From Dyadobacter sp. UC 10 (lineage in GTDB: Bacteria > Bacteroidota > Bacteroidia > Cytophagales > Spirosomataceae), in the NCBI RefSeq assembly GCF_008369915.1, contig NZ_VSRN01000001.1, positions 5,328,501-5,392,500 of the forward strand: a DNA stretch of 64,000 nt, written 5' to 3'. Below the pieces are notes generated by a model. That model did no database searches. It was not told where the DNA came from and worked only from the letters and a program-made list of their open reading frames with translations. A program made the position numbers and the translations under genes. Positions 26,196 through 35,722 of this stretch are shown here, piece after piece; the first letter of the stretch is position 1, and each line of letters opens with the position of its first letter.

Positions 26196-26672
26196 TCAAT
26201 ATCCTATTTTATTTGTCTTCCATAGTGCATATCCGAAAAGAACCAGTCCCAATGACATACCAATCATAATAAAACCCATCGTCCTCTGGAATCCTGTTCT
26301 TTTGAAATATATGATTCCGTCTTTTTCAAGAAATTGAAGATATCGATTCAGTTTTTCGGAATGTGTATTGCCAGTCTCATAAAAGTATACAGTTATATGA
26401 TCGCCTATAGCTAAGCTATCAACAATTCTCGCTTGCTTGTCTGCGTATATTTCAAAGGGAAATTGATAGGAATCGATTATCAAATAGCGATAACTACCTT
26501 TGTCTCTGGTTGGCAACGTCCCCATCGTTTGATCCAGATAAATGATTTGCCCTTTCAAGGAAATGTATTCAGTTTTTTCTTTTGAATTCATTCGGGTAAA
26601 TGCAATGGAAGCAATCATCATAAAAATTCCAATAAATGCAATACCTCTGAAAGTTTGCGGAATGATTATCAT
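26196..26672 (-). CDS. Small two-helix membrane protein (DUF3592-like)
   Basis: A 158-residue protein with one membrane helix at each end (GIAFIGIFMMIASIAFT, about 10-26, and TMGFIMIGMSLGLVLFGYAL, about 130-149), with a beta-rich periplasmic middle (SLKGQIIYLDQTMG ... YRYLIIDSYQFPFEI). That topology and size match DUF3592-type proteins, but the sequence signature is weak. Neighbours on both sides are unknown secreted or membrane proteins. Confidence 0.62.
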   Translation of the reverse strand: MIIIPQTFRGIAFIGIFMMIASIAFTRMNSKEKTEYISLKGQIIYLDQTMGTLPTRDKGSYRYLIIDSYQFPFEIYADKQARIVDSLAIGDHITVYFYETGNTHSEKLNRYLQFLEKDGIIYFKRTGFQRTMGFIMIGMSLGLVLFGYALWKTNKIGY

Positions 26673-26713
26673 ACTATTTCCATATTTAATAAGTTCAATG
26701 ATCGGAATTTCGA

Positions 26714-27142
26714 TTAGTTTGCCAGAACCAGAATAACCACGAGATTAACTCCTAGCCCAATACCCCAATTGGACCAAACCTTTCGTTGCTTAATTTTCTT
26801 CGACTTTTTAGTATAAGCCTTGTAGTATTCCGGTTATCTGAACAATTCTTCGTTAGGGTAGCCTAAGTTTTCAATCTTTGGATAGGTGGACGAGCATAGA
26901 ATGGCTGGTATGAGACCAATAAATGGAGAAACCAAGCTGGTTATCAATGTTCCCGTTGCAGCTCCCTTATATCTTTTGTAATGTCTGGCAGCGTCTATCT
27001 GTCCTTTGATATTCAGGTTCTCGGGCTTTGCAACAGTGTAGAGCTGCTGATTTTGAATGATTACCGCAGAGTCGGCCGGGTTTTGAGCATGACTACTCAA
27101 TGGGGAGAGCAAAATAAAGAAGATCAATGAAAGGTTTCTCAT
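26714..27142 (-). pseudogene. Small secreted/membrane protein gene split by an in-frame TAA
   Basis: The frame opens with a signal peptide (MRNLSLIFFILLSPLSSHAQ) and runs 102 codons to a TAA at 26834-26836. Reading on in the same frame gives 39 more sense codons: PEYYKAYTKKSKKIKQRK, then VWSNWGIGLGVNLVVILVLAN and a natural TAA at 26714. The upstream half has a membrane-type segment TGTLITSLVSPFIGLIPAIL followed by YPNEELFR; related Bacteroidota proteins, as I remember them, continue through this point to a second hydrophobic end. The extension has the expected basic 'YTKKSKKIKQ' linker and closing helix, so a point nonsense mutation is the simplest reading. Alternatives are a sequencing error or a tolerated truncation. 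Confidence 0.72.
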
Positions 27143-27364
27143 ATAAAATATATTGTTTGTAAATGGTATTGATTGTTTCCGGTATTGTCAATTTAAAATA
27201 GAAATTATCTTCACCCTGTTTAAATTGATATTGACACAATATCTCGCCAATTATAGCATGAAATATCTAATCTTGGATAATGAGTTTTTAAGTGGTAGTA
27301 TTAATTTCTTATTGGCAAAATATACAATCCGTGCAAAGCAGGGAATGCTAATTGTTATGTAATC

Positions 27365-27652
27365 TCAATATATTTCTATCATTAAAATATCAGAAAGATA
27401 TTCTATTCTTACATGTTGCAATTCGTTTTTTAATTTTCTAGCGATGCATATGCCTTCTCTTTCATTATCACACACCATCAAGTAATCAATGTCTTCATTA
27501 CAAATTTCCTTTTGATACCTGGATATCCACATTTTAAGATCTTCTACTATTTTTTGACAGAGCAGTAGTTCATCTGGATTTAAGAATTCTCCATTATAAT
27601 TCTCTTGAATCCCTGCACCGTCTAATGCGGCATTCAAAATGAAGTGTTTCAT
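27365..27652 (-). CDS. Hypothetical small protein
   Basis: A 95-residue, probably cytosolic protein starting MKHFILNAALDGAGIQENYN and ending LSDILMIEIY, with a central acidic helix (LLLCQKIVEDLKMWISRYQ). No family recognised. It lies 69 bp after the second candidate immunity gene on the same strand in AT-rich DNA, the kind of position where further immunity or orphan genes accumulate in polymorphic toxin loci; a functional link is only positional. Confidence 0.5.
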   Translation of the reverse strand: MKHFILNAALDGAGIQENYNGEFLNPDELLLCQKIVEDLKMWISRYQKEICNEDIDYLMVCDNEREGICIARKLKNELQHVRIEYLSDILMIEIY

Positions 27653-27721
27653 AATAGTTGTGAAAATATGCAATCGCTACAATTTGTTTAATCGATAATG
27701 TGATACAACCCGGTCCTTCAA

Positions 27722-28348
27722 TTACCTGGTTGATTTCAAATTCCTCTTCCATACTTGGTATTCCTTTTTGTCGCACCAAAACCACTTGCGCTTTTTTAAC
27801 CAGCTTTTGTTTGGATCGGGCAAAGTGTTGTATTTTGTAAATTGGCTAAGCACAGCATCCGTGTTTCTATTGTTTTGCTGATATTTATCCAGGTCAGACT
27901 TGGATAAGATCTTATCCCATGTTCTACCAATTACTTTCAATCTGTGATTTTCCATTAATTCAAACCATACTTCATCTCTGTCCCATGACACAGTAATTGG
28001 AGGTGAAAAATATTGAGTTTTGACTATATTTTTTTCAATGTAGTAACTACCCCATAGACCATAGGATGAGTCGGTACTAAGAAATGTGTATAATTCCCCA
28101 GACGGATAAAATATGAAATTTTCGCTATAATCACTCGTGCGTATTCTTTCAGAAGATTCCAATTTATTAGAAGACTTATGGTAAAATGAATAAACGCCGT
28201 TAGATTGAACAATTTTTGAGTTGTCCCTATTTGGTGAAAAACAGAAATTTGTTTCTCGTACCTTCGACCTTTTTGGAGCGTCACGCCAGCAGCCGACGAT
28301 TAGAATCGCAACTAGAACGCTAATGTTTAAAATCTTCATCTTCCCCAT
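27722..28348 (-). CDS. Lipoprotein, candidate immunity protein (copy 2)
   Basis: A 208-residue lipoprotein (signal ending VAILIVGC, cysteine 20). It is clearly paralogous to the gene just upstream: both share YSENFIF/YRENYVF, LWGSYYI/VWGSYTI, SDLDKYQ/SDLESYQ and the nearly identical C-terminal block WLKKRKWFWCDKKEY. Its ATG overlaps the stop end of an orphan toxin-tail remnant exactly as copy 1 overlaps the real toxin gene. From that arrangement I infer an immunity protein acting in the periplasm or outer membrane; the family itself is unknown to me. Confidence 0.72.
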   Translation of the reverse strand: MGKMKILNISVLVAILIVGCWRDAPKRSKVRETNFCFSPNRDNSKIVQSNGVYSFYHKSSNKLESSERIRTSDYSENFIFYPSGELYTFLSTDSSYGLWGSYYIEKNIVKTQYFSPPITVSWDRDEVWFELMENHRLKVIGRTWDKILSKSDLDKYQQNNRNTDAVLSQFTKYNTLPDPNKSWLKKRKWFWCDKKEYQVWKRNLKSTR

Positions 28349-28434
28349 AATGAATACGGATTGTAAAAGCCACTTTGGAACATCATTGCATATTTGAATG
28401 AATCATATTTGGTGTTTGGATTTTAATGCTGATA
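28336..28434 (-). pseudogene. Orphan remnant of the RHS toxin C-terminus
   Basis: Reading the reverse strand in one frame gives YQH, a TAA, then NPNTKYDSFKYAMMFQ and SGFYNPYSLWGR followed by a TGA. The true toxin ends YQHFYTRYDQFNYGIFMQSG YYNPYSLWGR. The final nine codons encode the same residues apart from one F/Y change, but with different synonymous bases, so this is an old duplicate, not an assembly repeat. It has no start and an internal stop, and cannot make a toxin. Its terminal TTATGG gives the ATG of the downstream lipoprotein gene. Confidence 0.85.
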
Positions 28435-28442
28435 GTCATTTT

Positions 28443-29063
28443 CTAATTATCCTGTTTCCATCTTTTATATTCCTTTTTATCGCACCAAAACCATTTACGC
28501 TTTTTTAGCCAGCTTTTGTCCGGATCTGGAAGATTGTCGGATCTAATAAAATGTCCAGAGAGAGATTTTTTTTTTGAGTTCATGGATTGGTAACTTTCCA
28601 GATCTGAATGGGTCATTTTTCTTTCCCATACCAAACCTATTTGTTGTAATTCTTTTCGGTTTAGTATTTTAAACCAAATTTCCTTCTTCCCCCAGGTTAC
28701 ATTGGGTGGAGTTGCAAAAGTGAGTGATTTTATAGTGTCACCAGCTATAGTATAGCTCCCCCATACGAAATAGTCTTTATCATTATCTGAAAAAATTGCT
28801 AACTGATGGTTATCGAAAAACACATAATTTTCTCGATAATTACTTAGTGTCATACGGGCGGGATGACCAGAATATGCATAGCTTGAATCATGAAATGAAT
28901 AGAAACCATCGTGATGCAATTTCGTTTCAAGATTAGTGTTTGCAGTATAGCAATAGCCTGTTTGAGAAAATTGTCTTCTCGCTTTCAAGGATTGACGACA
29001 GCTTATAAATGTTAGCAACAAGCATATCTTCACAATGGCTTTCAATTTTATTATCTCCCCCAT
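28443..29063 (-). CDS. Lipoprotein, candidate immunity protein for the RHS toxin (copy 1)
   Basis: A 206-residue lipoprotein (signal ending LLTFISC, cysteine 22). Its ATG lies inside the last codons of the RHS gene (13-bp overlap), so translation is coupled to the toxin. The body is beta-rich (YSFHDSSYAYSG, YRENYVFFDNHQLAIFS, VWGSYTIAGDTIKSL) and ends in the tryptophan- and lysine-rich block SWLKKRKWFWCDKKEYKRW, shared with copy 2. Overlapping placement immediately 3' of a toxin-ended RHS gene is the usual immunity position; the lipoprotein signal implies protection outside the cytoplasm. No known immunity family recognised. Confidence 0.75.
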   Translation of the reverse strand: MGEIIKLKAIVKICLLLTFISCRQSLKARRQFSQTGYCYTANTNLETKLHHDGFYSFHDSSYAYSGHPARMTLSNYRENYVFFDNHQLAIFSDNDKDYFVWGSYTIAGDTIKSLTFATPPNVTWGKKEIWFKILNRKELQQIGLVWERKMTHSDLESYQSMNSKKKSLSGHFIRSDNLPDPDKSWLKKRKWFWCDKKEYKRWKQDN

Positions 29064-32000
29064 AATGAGTAAGGATTATAGTAACCTGATTGCATGAAAA
29101 TACCATAATTGAATTGATCATATCGCGTATAAAAGTGCTGATATCCCGGTGGAAATCTTAAATGAATGAAATTCTGTGTCCGGTCTTGGAAAATCGGGTG
29201 GCTATATCCGATTCTTTCCACAGTGTTTCCGAAGCGATAACCAACCCAAAATGGAGCATTATATGTCTGACCGTTTTCCCAAGCCTGGTTGTCATGCTTG
29301 TTGAAATTGCCCATAAGGTCTGGCAGATTTTTAATTCCTTGCTTTCCGCCTTTTGGATCATTATTGTAAAGCCTAGTTCCCACAACAAAATCTCCGATTC
29401 CAATCTCTAACGCATTGGAGCGCCAGCGATCCTGGTGATTGAATGCAAAAAAATCATTTTCAATTCTGATTGAGACTTTACCCAGGGATAAGCTGGCACC
29501 TCCTACAACCTGACTATTAGACATCCCATCTGGTCCTGTGGCTCCCCCGTACCGCGTTTGGTAATAACCTGCCCCATATCCTTTGTAACTTATGCTTCCT
29601 CCATAGGCTGAGTGATTATTGCCTCCGCCTCCGCCAACACTGAAATTCCAGTTACCAGCGGAAATAGACGTACTCCCATTAACTGAAAAGGTTCCTGAAA
29701 TGTTGACACCAACATTTACGCCGGTTGTAACATTACCCTGAGTTTGATAAACACTTGCAGAAACTCCCAACCCCAAGGGATCTACGCCCACCGAAACTGA
29801 GCTGGTTCCATTATTGTAAACTTGAAATTGTAGGGAATTGCTCATCGCGTTCGTAGCATTTGAGGCATTTCTATATGCTACTTTTCCAGGGTGACTAACG
29901 CCATTCAACAAATTACTTGCAAAATCTGCGGTAAAAGCCATTGAGAAGTAAGCCATTTTGAAGATTTCACCGCTTGGATCAGTATACTTTAGCGGGTTGT
30001 TATTTACATATGAATACCGATTATACCCCTGCGTCGAATAACCATCCTGCACATAATTATCCACACTCAACACCCTCCCCACCACCGGATCATACATCCG
30101 GCCGTTCATGTTGATCAAATTAAAATTCGTCAAATGTTCATGACCGGTGAAACCGCGGTACAGGTAACTCGTCGGGGCCGGAACATTCACATAATCCCAA
30201 TTGGCTGGATGGCGAAGGCGGCCCCAGGCGTCGAAGTTCTGGTCGAGCAGGACGGTACCGTTGGCAGCGGTGGTCGTCAGCAGGGAGCCGAGGTGGTCGG
30301 TATAGGTGTAGTAGTATTGGTCTGCATTGTTCTGGCGGATCACGATGGCGATCAGCCCCGCCGGAGAACTGATGTAATGCAGGTGCTTGTCCGCAATGCC
30401 TGGCGTTAAATCCTTCTCGTAACTGCCAAAGTAATAGTGCGTGTTGATCAGCACATTGTTTTTTTTCATTACCCCTTTCAGCCGCTGGTAATCGGCCCCG
30501 TAGGAGTAGGTCAGCTCATAAGGCTGGCCCGTGGCGTCTTCCAGAATTTTTTCGGGCTGGTTGAATGCCGTGTAGGTAATTTCCTGGGTGAACAACGGAA
30601 TTGCGGTCGTGGGAGAAACGATGCCCGTCACCGCATTCAGTTTTGCAGGGTGATACTTGAATGTCTGCCCGGCATCGCTTTTAGCGGTAATGTTTCCGGA
30701 GGGTGAGTAGGAAGTTACCTGCGCCGGTTTGCCCAAAACGGTCGCCGTGAGGAGCCGGTTGAGGTTATCATACGTAAAACTTTCCTCTTTGTTTTTGATC
30801 AGGTCCTTTCGCTTATCCAGGTTGCCTTTGGGATAGTCCCAGGTCAGATCCAGGTTTTGTATGCCAGCGGTCGCAAACAATTTGGGTATCCCGTAATGGT
30901 ATTGAATGGCCGACGATTTGCCATTTCCCAACGTATAGGCTGTGTTTTGCCCCAGCCCGTTCATGCCACTGTTGGTATAGAGTGTTACAGCATTTGTGCT
31001 GTTCTTGATGGTGGTCGGGTAACCGTTGTTATCATAGGCATGGTTGGTGCCAAAGCCGGAAGGATATAACACCGAGGTCATATCGCCGTAAAGGTTATAG
31101 CCGTAGGTGGTGGTGTAAACAGTTGCATCGACAGTTTGTTTTGCTGTCTGCAACCTTCCCAAGGCATCATAGCTATACTCTTCCAGGTTGCCGGCAAAGC
31201 CCGTTACTTTTTTCAGCTGATTGGTCGAAGCTCCGCTGCCTGATGGATAATATTCGTAGACTGTTGTGCCTTCCGGGCCCGTACGGTTCGTATTCCGGCC
31301 CAGCAGGTCGTACTGCATCGTGTGCGTTTTATTGTTGGCATTGGTTTGGCTGGAAAGCTGCCCGAGCGCATTGTAGTCATAAGTGGTCGTACCGGCATTC
31401 AGATCGGTCAGCGACGTTTGCCGGCCGTGTACATCATATTGGCTGCTGGTAATCACAGTGCCGTTACTTACTTCCTTAAGACCTCCGTGGCTGTAATAAG
31501 TGTAGGTCAATGTCCCCCCATTGTCAGTGGCGCTGACGACCTGGCCGCTCGCATCGGTTGTTTTCGAAGACACACCTGATGGAGTTGTCGTGGTGGTCGT
31601 CAGCTTGCCTGCCGCGTAGGCGTAACCGATGGTAGTGGTGCCAAAGGGACCGCTGTTGCTGATATGGAAAGCCCGGTTATAGGCATCGTACTGCGTCGTG
31701 GTGGTCAGTATCGGTTCGCCAGATTTGTACGGATCGGTTGAGGTAGAGATATTGCCCCGGGCATCGTAGGTTTTGACCTGGGTGACCGCCTGTGCCTGGA
31801 AACCCTCTTTTTCGGTTTTAATTTCCCTTGCGACGAGGTCATACCACGTTTTTACATCCGGTTTGCCGGGATGACTTGTGTTCAAATACCAGACCGAATT
31901 ACCTGAAACGTCCCAACCGTAGTTCTGGGTCACCGAATAACCTTCGGGCAATATGGTTTTCTTCTCGCGGCCAAAAGCGTCGTACTCAATCGTCGTTACC

Positions 32001-35000
32001 AAACCATCCACTCCGGTCAAGGTCAGCGGCTTTCCCCATTTGGGATCAAAAGTTGCCGAGGCGGTTTGACCGAGCTCATTCGTCGTGGTTTCCGGATAGC
32101 GGCCTTTGGAATCGTAAACGGAAGAAGTAGCCCGGGCAGGAAGAGCAGACGGGCTAACCGTCGCCTTTTTCAGGTTTCCCAGCGGATAATATTCGTATAT
32201 GGTGGCTACACTTTTCGGAAGTCCCGCAAAATCGGTTTTCGAAGTAAGCTGACCGATCGGGTTATAGCCATAACCCGTTGAAACCGTGTGTGCAGGCTGG
32301 CCTGTCCGGGTGTTTGAGACGGTTACGGAAGTGGGCTTGTTCAAAACCCCCGCCGGATAAGCCCCGTAAACGGCATCCGTTACGATCGTTTCAACCCCAC
32401 TGTTGACCGTGCTTTTTGTGACGTTACCGAAATTATCATAAATATTTACCGTAGTGGTCGTCCGTCCCTCGAATGCATTGTTATCCAGGATATTGGTGGT
32501 CTTGACCCAGAAGCGTTTTGCTGCGGGAGAAACCAGCACATTGGTATTGGTAGTCTGGCTGAGCAATGCATTGGTGGACGCCAGGTAGGTGGAAGTCCGG
32601 TAAGGTATTGCGGTGTAATAAGTCGTATTGAATTCATTTTCAACAACCGTCCTGAACCCTGTCGCCAGGTTGTTTGCTGTGATCTTGCCAAACCCCAGAA
32701 ATCCCTTTCCCGCCCGGTGCAGTTTAGTGCCTTCATATGAATATTGAGTGGTAGTATAGCCGCCGATCCCATTCTGCAATTTAAAATCGGAAACGGCGTA
32801 CAGCGCGGGTTGTATTGCATTGAAGGGATAGGCGGTGAGATTGCCGCGTAGATGAAAGCCATTTTCATCCGTCAGCTTTTTGTAATTCCATTCAGTGACA
32901 TGGTTGTACCCATTCTTCACTTTTTCCAGCATGTTTTCCCGTCCTTCTTTCTTGAAGTTGAAAACATCCATGGGCTGCGCTATATTTTTAAAATTAATAA
33001 CATCCGCCCTACGGTCTCCATTGAAGTCGCCGATCATGGGAGGTGGCGCGCCTAATTCTACTATATAAGTGCTACTGATACGGTGAAAAGCGGCACCTGC
33101 GTTAGAGTACCCTTTTCCGTAGTAAACATCGAAATTCGCTGTCTCTACGGCAATCGGTTGCCAGCCATGGTAGATATCCGATTTGCCATCCCCGTTCAAG
33201 TCGGCAATACCCAGCTGGTCCCCCAGAAAAAGATCGGTATCAGGTGTTGTATTAAAAGTAAAAGGGGATTCATAGAACCCAACCCCATTAGAGATCACAA
33301 CCTTCCATGCCCCGGAGGTTGTTAATTTGGCAAGAATGTCTGTCTTTCTGTCGCCATTGAAATCGCCAAAATAGCTGAGGTGGTCTTTGTTTAAATAACT
33401 GGTAGAGTAGTGGATACGACGCGCAGTCCACCCATCAAAAGTGAAAATTTCACAATTCGTGCCTTTGATCAGCATGATATCGCTTTTGCCATCCCCGTTA
33501 AAATCGACGATATGCACTTTGTCAGCTGTGACCCAGTCGGTTGTCTCAAAGAGGTGTGTCCCTGAAATAACGATTGACCCAAAATCAGGCTGGACTTTGC
33601 CATTGTACAAATGGCAATTGTAATTGACGGCGTTACTTCCAAGCATCGTAAGGATATCCTGAATACCGTCCCCATCATAATCCCCAGGAAAAATGAAATG
33701 TCCACTTGGGTGGATTTTAGAGTAGCCTGTATAAGGGGATATGGTGAGCGGATCGAACTGGACTGCAAACTGTCCATTGGTCTGCCAGTCATAGTTTTGG
33801 ACGGTGCGATAAATACGGAGACTGGTAAGCGTTCGGTTTTGTCCCGCTCCTGCGATATTGGTCATCAGCACATCATCCGCCCCATCGCCAGTGAAGTCGT
33901 AGGCGAGAAAATTAAAGGAATTGGGGATACTTTGCTTCTTGACAACAGAATAGGTGGTAGGCACATCTGTCACATTGCCTACATAAAAATCGTTTGGTTT
34001 TGCATCGTATGCGGGATACTTATTGTAAACGACCATCCTGTATACGGGAGGGTTCTGGATCAGGCTGGCTTCGAGGAAATCAATTAACCCATCGGCGTTA
34101 AAATCACCTGTAATTGTAGTCGCGGATGGATGGTCGTACCCATCTGTGGTAACCGTACTAAATTCAGCCGGCGGATCCCCATATTTAAAAATAGTTGCAT
34201 TTAAGGCGGTACCGTCGGCACCTGATTCAATGACCTCTTTCAGATAGGAATTGATGTTATCGTGACCGTAGTTGAACTGATAGGCCCTGACAGTCACCCC
34301 GCTGGTTTTGGTCGTAACTTTATCCAGCAAATATTTACTTTCAACACGCGTATTATGTTCAAAACCCGCGTTTTCATCAATGGTTCGGATCTTGTAGTCA
34401 AATCTGACCTGATTATAAGGGTCTACTGATTGCGCAGCATTACCGGTGTAATTGATTTCTTCAATAAGCAAGCAGAAGCTTAGCGCTTTGTATTTGAGGG
34501 AGATATAATTTCCATCAGGATATACAATACGGGACAACGCCCAGGTAAGAACAGTCGCATTTTGGCCGGTAAGCCTTGAATCCGGGGAATTTCCGTACTC
34601 CATCCTGATACCATCTTTGGTCAGTACTTCAAACCACTGAGGCCCACCTCCCTGCGTACTTTTGGAAGTGATGGTCGCAAAGTTTTCACTTTCAGTTCCG
34701 TATGTTGTATTTGGATCCCCGTAGTTACCTGCTTTGGCGATCAGCCTCGAACCGTCCAAAACAAACCTGTCGCTGTTTGTCATGACGACAGGGTTTGCTT
34801 CATTGTCAAAATACATATTTCGGGTGCTCCGGGTGATTTCAGAGAGGCCGCCGATTGCCCAACCCTGCCCCAAAGGGCCGTTTCCTCCCAAAGAATAGTA
34901 GTTCACCGAGACAGCCGGGGCAATTCCATTGGTCCCGGGCGGTACTGCCACTGCTATTGAATAAGCGGCACCTCCCAATGCAACATTTGCACTCCCCGGA

Positions 35001-35212
35001 ATACTTCCGACAGGTAAGTTTTGATTAATCAACCGATTATCAAAAGTGGCACCAGTATGTAAGGTTTGATAGGTTACATTTTGTGCAAATGAATTGAACC
35101 CGTAGAAGATTGTAAGAAACCAAAATACCTTACTGAAATGATGTACTAATGTTGATATTTTGGATTTAAAATTGATGATTAATGTAATCTTTTCCGTATA
35201 ATTATTTCTCAT
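29051..35212 (-). CDS. SpvB/FG-GAP/RHS-repeat protein with polymorphic-toxin C-terminus (type 23-like)
   Basis: A 2053-residue exported giant. I chose the ATG at 35212, which gives a long signal peptide ending GFNSFAQ; an ATG at 35251 adds 13 residues. Order: SpvB-like domain (about 40-340, with GPLGQGWAIGGLSEITRS); seven FG-GAP/VCBS-type calcium loops (DFNADGLIDF, DYDGDGIQDIL, DFNGDGKSDIM and others, about 360-760); YD/RHS repeats (about 950-1640); RHS core ending YVNNNPLKYTDPSGE (about 1747); then a roughly 300-residue variable tail. The tail has a glycine-rich linker and IENDFFAFNHQDRWRSNALE, GDFVVGTRLYNNDP, IGYSHPIFQDRTQN and YNPYSLWGR, which I match from memory to the polymorphic toxin type 23 domain. 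Its catalytic activity is not known to me. The start faces a 470-bp non-coding stretch. Confidence 0.88.
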   Translation of the reverse strand: MRNNYTEKITLIINFKSKISTLVHHFSKVFWFLTIFYGFNSFAQNVTYQTLHTGATFDNRLINQNLPVGSIPGSANVALGGAAYSIAVAVPPGTNGIAPAVSVNYYSLGGNGPLGQGWAIGGLSEITRSTRNMYFDNEANPVVMTNSDRFVLDGSRLIAKAGNYGDPNTTYGTESENFATITSKSTQGGGPQWFEVLTKDGIRMEYGNSPDSRLTGQNATVLTWALSRIVYPDGNYISLKYKALSFCLLIEEINYTGNAAQSVDPYNQVRFDYKIRTIDENAGFEHNTRVESKYLLDKVTTKTSGVTVRAYQFNYGHDNINSYLKEVIESGADGTALNATIFKYGDPPAEFSTVTTDGYDHPSATTITGDFNADGLIDFLEASLIQNPPVYRMVVYNKYPAYDAKPNDFYVGNVTDVPTTYSVVKKQSIPNSFNFLAYDFTGDGADDVLMTNIAGAGQNRTLTSLRIYRTVQNYDWQTNGQFAVQFDPLTISPYTGYSKIHPSGHFIFPGDYDGDGIQDILTMLGSNAVNYNCHLYNGKVQPDFGSIVISGTHLFETTDWVTADKVHIVDFNGDGKSDIMLIKGTNCEIFTFDGWTARRIHYSTSYLNKDHLSYFGDFNGDRKTDILAKLTTSGAWKVVISNGVGFYESPFTFNTTPDTDLFLGDQLGIADLNGDGKSDIYHGWQPIAVETANFDVYYGKGYSNAGAAFHRISSTYIVELGAPPPMIGDFNGDRRADVINFKNIAQPMDVFNFKKEGRENMLEKVKNGYNHVTEWNYKKLTDENGFHLRGNLTAYPFNAIQPALYAVSDFKLQNGIGGYTTTQYSYEGTKLHRAGKGFLGFGKITANNLATGFRTVVENEFNTTYYTAIPYRTSTYLASTNALLSQTTNTNVLVSPAAKRFWVKTTNILDNNAFEGRTTTTVNIYDNFGNVTKSTVNSGVETIVTDAVYGAYPAGVLNKPTSVTVSNTRTGQPAHTVSTGYGYNPIGQLTSKTDFAGLPKSVATIYEYYPLGNLKKATVSPSALPARATSSVYDSKGRYPETTTNELGQTASATFDPKWGKPLTLTGVDGLVTTIEYDAFGREKKTILPEGYSVTQNYGWDVSGNSVWYLNTSHPGKPDVKTWYDLVAREIKTEKEGFQAQAVTQVKTYDARGNISTSTDPYKSGEPILTTTTQYDAYNRAFHISNSGPFGTTTIGYAYAAGKLTTTTTTPSGVSSKTTDASGQVVSATDNGGTLTYTYYSHGGLKEVSNGTVITSSQYDVHGRQTSLTDLNAGTTTYDYNALGQLSSQTNANNKTHTMQYDLLGRNTNRTGPEGTTVYEYYPSGSGASTNQLKKVTGFAGNLEEYSYDALGRLQTAKQTVDATVYTTTYGYNLYGDMTSVLYPSGFGTNHAYDNNGYPTTIKNSTNAVTLYTNSGMNGLGQNTAYTLGNGKSSAIQYHYGIPKLFATAGIQNLDLTWDYPKGNLDKRKDLIKNKEESFTYDNLNRLLTATVLGKPAQVTSYSPSGNITAKSDAGQTFKYHPAKLNAVTGIVSPTTAIPLFTQEITYTAFNQPEKILEDATGQPYELTYSYGADYQRLKGVMKKNNVLINTHYYFGSYEKDLTPGIADKHLHYISSPAGLIAIVIRQNNADQYYYTYTDHLGSLLTTTAANGTVLLDQNFDAWGRLRHPANWDYVNVPAPTSYLYRGFTGHEHLTNFNLINMNGRMYDPVVGRVLSVDNYVQDGYSTQGYNRYSYVNNNPLKYTDPSGEIFKMAYFSMAFTADFASNLLNGVSHPGKVAYRNASNATNAMSNSLQFQVYNNGTSSVSVGVDPLGLGVSASVYQTQGNVTTGVNVGVNISGTFSVNGSTSISAGNWNFSVGGGGGNNHSAYGGSISYKGYGAGYYQTRYGGATGPDGMSNSQVVGGASLSLGKVSIRIENDFFAFNHQDRWRSNALEIGIGDFVVGTRLYNNDPKGGKQGIKNLPDLMGNFNKHDNQAWENGQTYNAPFWVGYRFGNTVERIGYSHPIFQDRTQNFIHLRFPPGYQHFYTRYDQFNYGIFMQSGYYNPYSLWGR

Positions 35213-35251
35213 AAACACATCGATTAAATACAATAGAAAACCCATCACCAT

Positions 35252-35722
35252 TTTTTATGGCGTTAAAGAGATTTTTATAAATTTCTGTTGAGTTTGATAG
35301 GTTGATATGCCGTAGAACGAAGGTATATCAACAATGATTTGCAATTATGCTTTCTCCAAAAGGCGGAAGACTTTCAAGAAACAGATGACTCTGAATTGGG
35401 GTGTTTTGACTTTATCGGGATAATTCCGATTTATAGTGTTGGCAAACCTATATATTTTATTTTTTGAAAATTGTAGAATTAAAGCATGATTTAATTAACG
35501 GTAATTTAGCTGTTTAATCTTCAATCGGTTGTGTTTTATTATTCCATTAAATAAATGATGTAGTCAATTTATTCTCCGATAATACCTGGTTTGAGCGCCA
35601 TTTTTATTTGTAAATATTACACAATTGACCCCATTGCATCTTTACATAAATAGTAAGGTCTTACCCTGAGGTATTTTCTTTCGTTGAGCATCCAACGCGC
35701 ACGTTCTCTGATCAACAGCCAT
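35252..35722. other. Gene-free AT-rich stretch upstream of the RHS gene
   Basis: About 470 bp with no supportable ORF, strongly AT-rich between 35440 and 35640. On the minus strand CAAACCTA at 35443-35450 reads as TAGGTTTG, a perfect match to the Bacteroidota -7 consensus TANNTTTG, but it lacks a clear -33 TTTG and would leave a leader of about 200 nt. I see no RNA gene. Confidence 0.45.

Noticed and set aside
27594..27785. 63-codon minus-strand frame overlapping the second immunity-like gene
   Set aside because: Overlaps two better frames and lacks coding character.
31828..32130. Plus-strand frames inside the RHS gene
   Set aside because: Repetitive RHS codons give long antisense frames; no signals or motifs of their own.
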